A DNA stretch of 5,181 bases from Dorea sp. GTDB lineage: Bacteria > Bacillota_A > Clostridia > Lachnospirales > Lachnospiraceae. The notes beneath the pieces are model-generated. The model was not told where the DNA came from, made no database searches, and was given only the letters and a program-made list of their open reading frames with translations. A program made the translations under genes and the position numbers. Below, one piece after another: positions 4,997 through 5,181 of this stretch; position 1 is the first letter of the stretch, and the number at the start of each line of letters is the position of its first letter. Where the stretch lies: contig JAEDLC010000122.1 in assembly GCA_016295505.1 (NCBI GenBank), positions 1 through 5,181 of the forward strand. The letters run 5' to 3'.

Positions 4997-5181
4997 TTAC
5001 AGTTCTATTTTCTTCATTTCTTCGAGAAATTCCCGAATATAATCCACCGCAAGATCAAGTGCTGCCTGTCCGAGCTCTACCGAAGAATCTTTTGGGTCAA
5101 ACGGACCAAACCACCCACTCGGCGCAATTTCTTTTGTATCTCGCACAAGTCTGACTGTACCACCTTTAAAATTCACAGCCT
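4997..5181 (-). CDS. C-terminal end of a probable creatininase-family hydrolase (partial)
   Basis: The last 60 codons of a minus-strand gene that enters from the right edge and ends at TAA 4997-4999. The readable part begins AVNFKGGTVRLVRDTKEIAP, continues SGWFGPFDPKDSSVELGQAA, and ends in an amphipathic helix LDLAVDYIREFLEEMKKIEL. The order SG-x3-G-Px4-SSVELG followed by a long terminal helix resembles the C-terminus of creatininase-family metal-dependent amidohydrolases (the group of creatinine amidohydrolase and related ring-opening enzymes). The metal-binding His/Asp/Glu motifs lie outside the window, so the family call is tentative. That this is a real coding end is supported by codon composition, the open frame to the edge and the sensible helical end. 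It lies 106 bases upstream of the flavoprotein remnant on the same strand. Confidence 0.6.
   Translation of the reverse strand, partial: AVNFKGGTVRLVRDTKEIAPSGWFGPFDPKDSSVELGQAALDLAVDYIREFLEEMKKIEL

Noticed and set aside
4894..5154. An 86-codon plus-strand frame at the right end
   Set aside because: It overlaps the antisense of the hydrolase C-terminus and the spacer, has no ribosome binding site and resembles nothing known to me.
1..5181. CRISPR array, tRNA, rRNA, transposase or phage genes
   Set aside because: None seen: no regularly spaced repeats, no tRNA-like cloverleaf noticed by eye, and no mobile-element protein motifs on either strand.

Overview
The window looks like chromosomal DNA from a low-to-mid GC Gram-positive anaerobe of the Clostridia, most likely Lachnospiraceae. 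This is inferred from the RpoB, L10, L7/L12 and LysR protein sequences, the AGGAGG-type ribosome binding sites and the close-to-consensus sigma-A promoters; no database was searched.

Most of the left two thirds is the ribosomal stalk/RNA polymerase operon on the minus strand, read right to left. It starts with a sigma-A promoter (3497-3525), followed by an L10-type attenuator leader (about 3375-3490), rplJ (L10, 2778-3335), rplL (L7/L12, 2319-2696), an intrinsic terminator (2272-2300), a second strong promoter (2168-2197), a structured leader, and the first 676 codons of rpoB (1-2030, cut by the window edge). L10 and L7/L12 form the ribosomal stalk that recruits translation factors; RpoB is the RNA polymerase beta subunit. 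The terminator followed by a new promoter gives the cell a way to set stalk-protein and polymerase levels separately. The rplK-rplA pair that commonly precedes rplJ is not here.

The right third is accessory. A LysR-type regulator gene (3632-4585, plus strand) diverges from rplJ; its promoter carries a T-N11-A LysR box over the -10 element and a 21-bp palindrome just downstream. Its stop codon sits in the loop of a hairpin shared with the converging neighbour. That neighbour, on the minus strand, is a flavodoxin-fold (iron-sulfur flavoprotein / NADPH-dependent FMN reductase-like) gene that keeps only about its first 95 codons and appears to be a decayed pseudogene (4501-4890). Upstream of it is the 3' end of a probable creatininase-family hydrolase gene (4997-5181).

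I found no CRISPR array, tRNA, rRNA, insertion sequence or phage gene, and nothing that I would call a new biological system. The most useful leads are the control signals between rplL and rpoB (terminator, 11-bp dyad, promoter, leader hairpins), the clear attenuator of rplJ, the operator-like palindromes of the LysR gene, and the decayed flavoprotein gene abutting a shared terminator.
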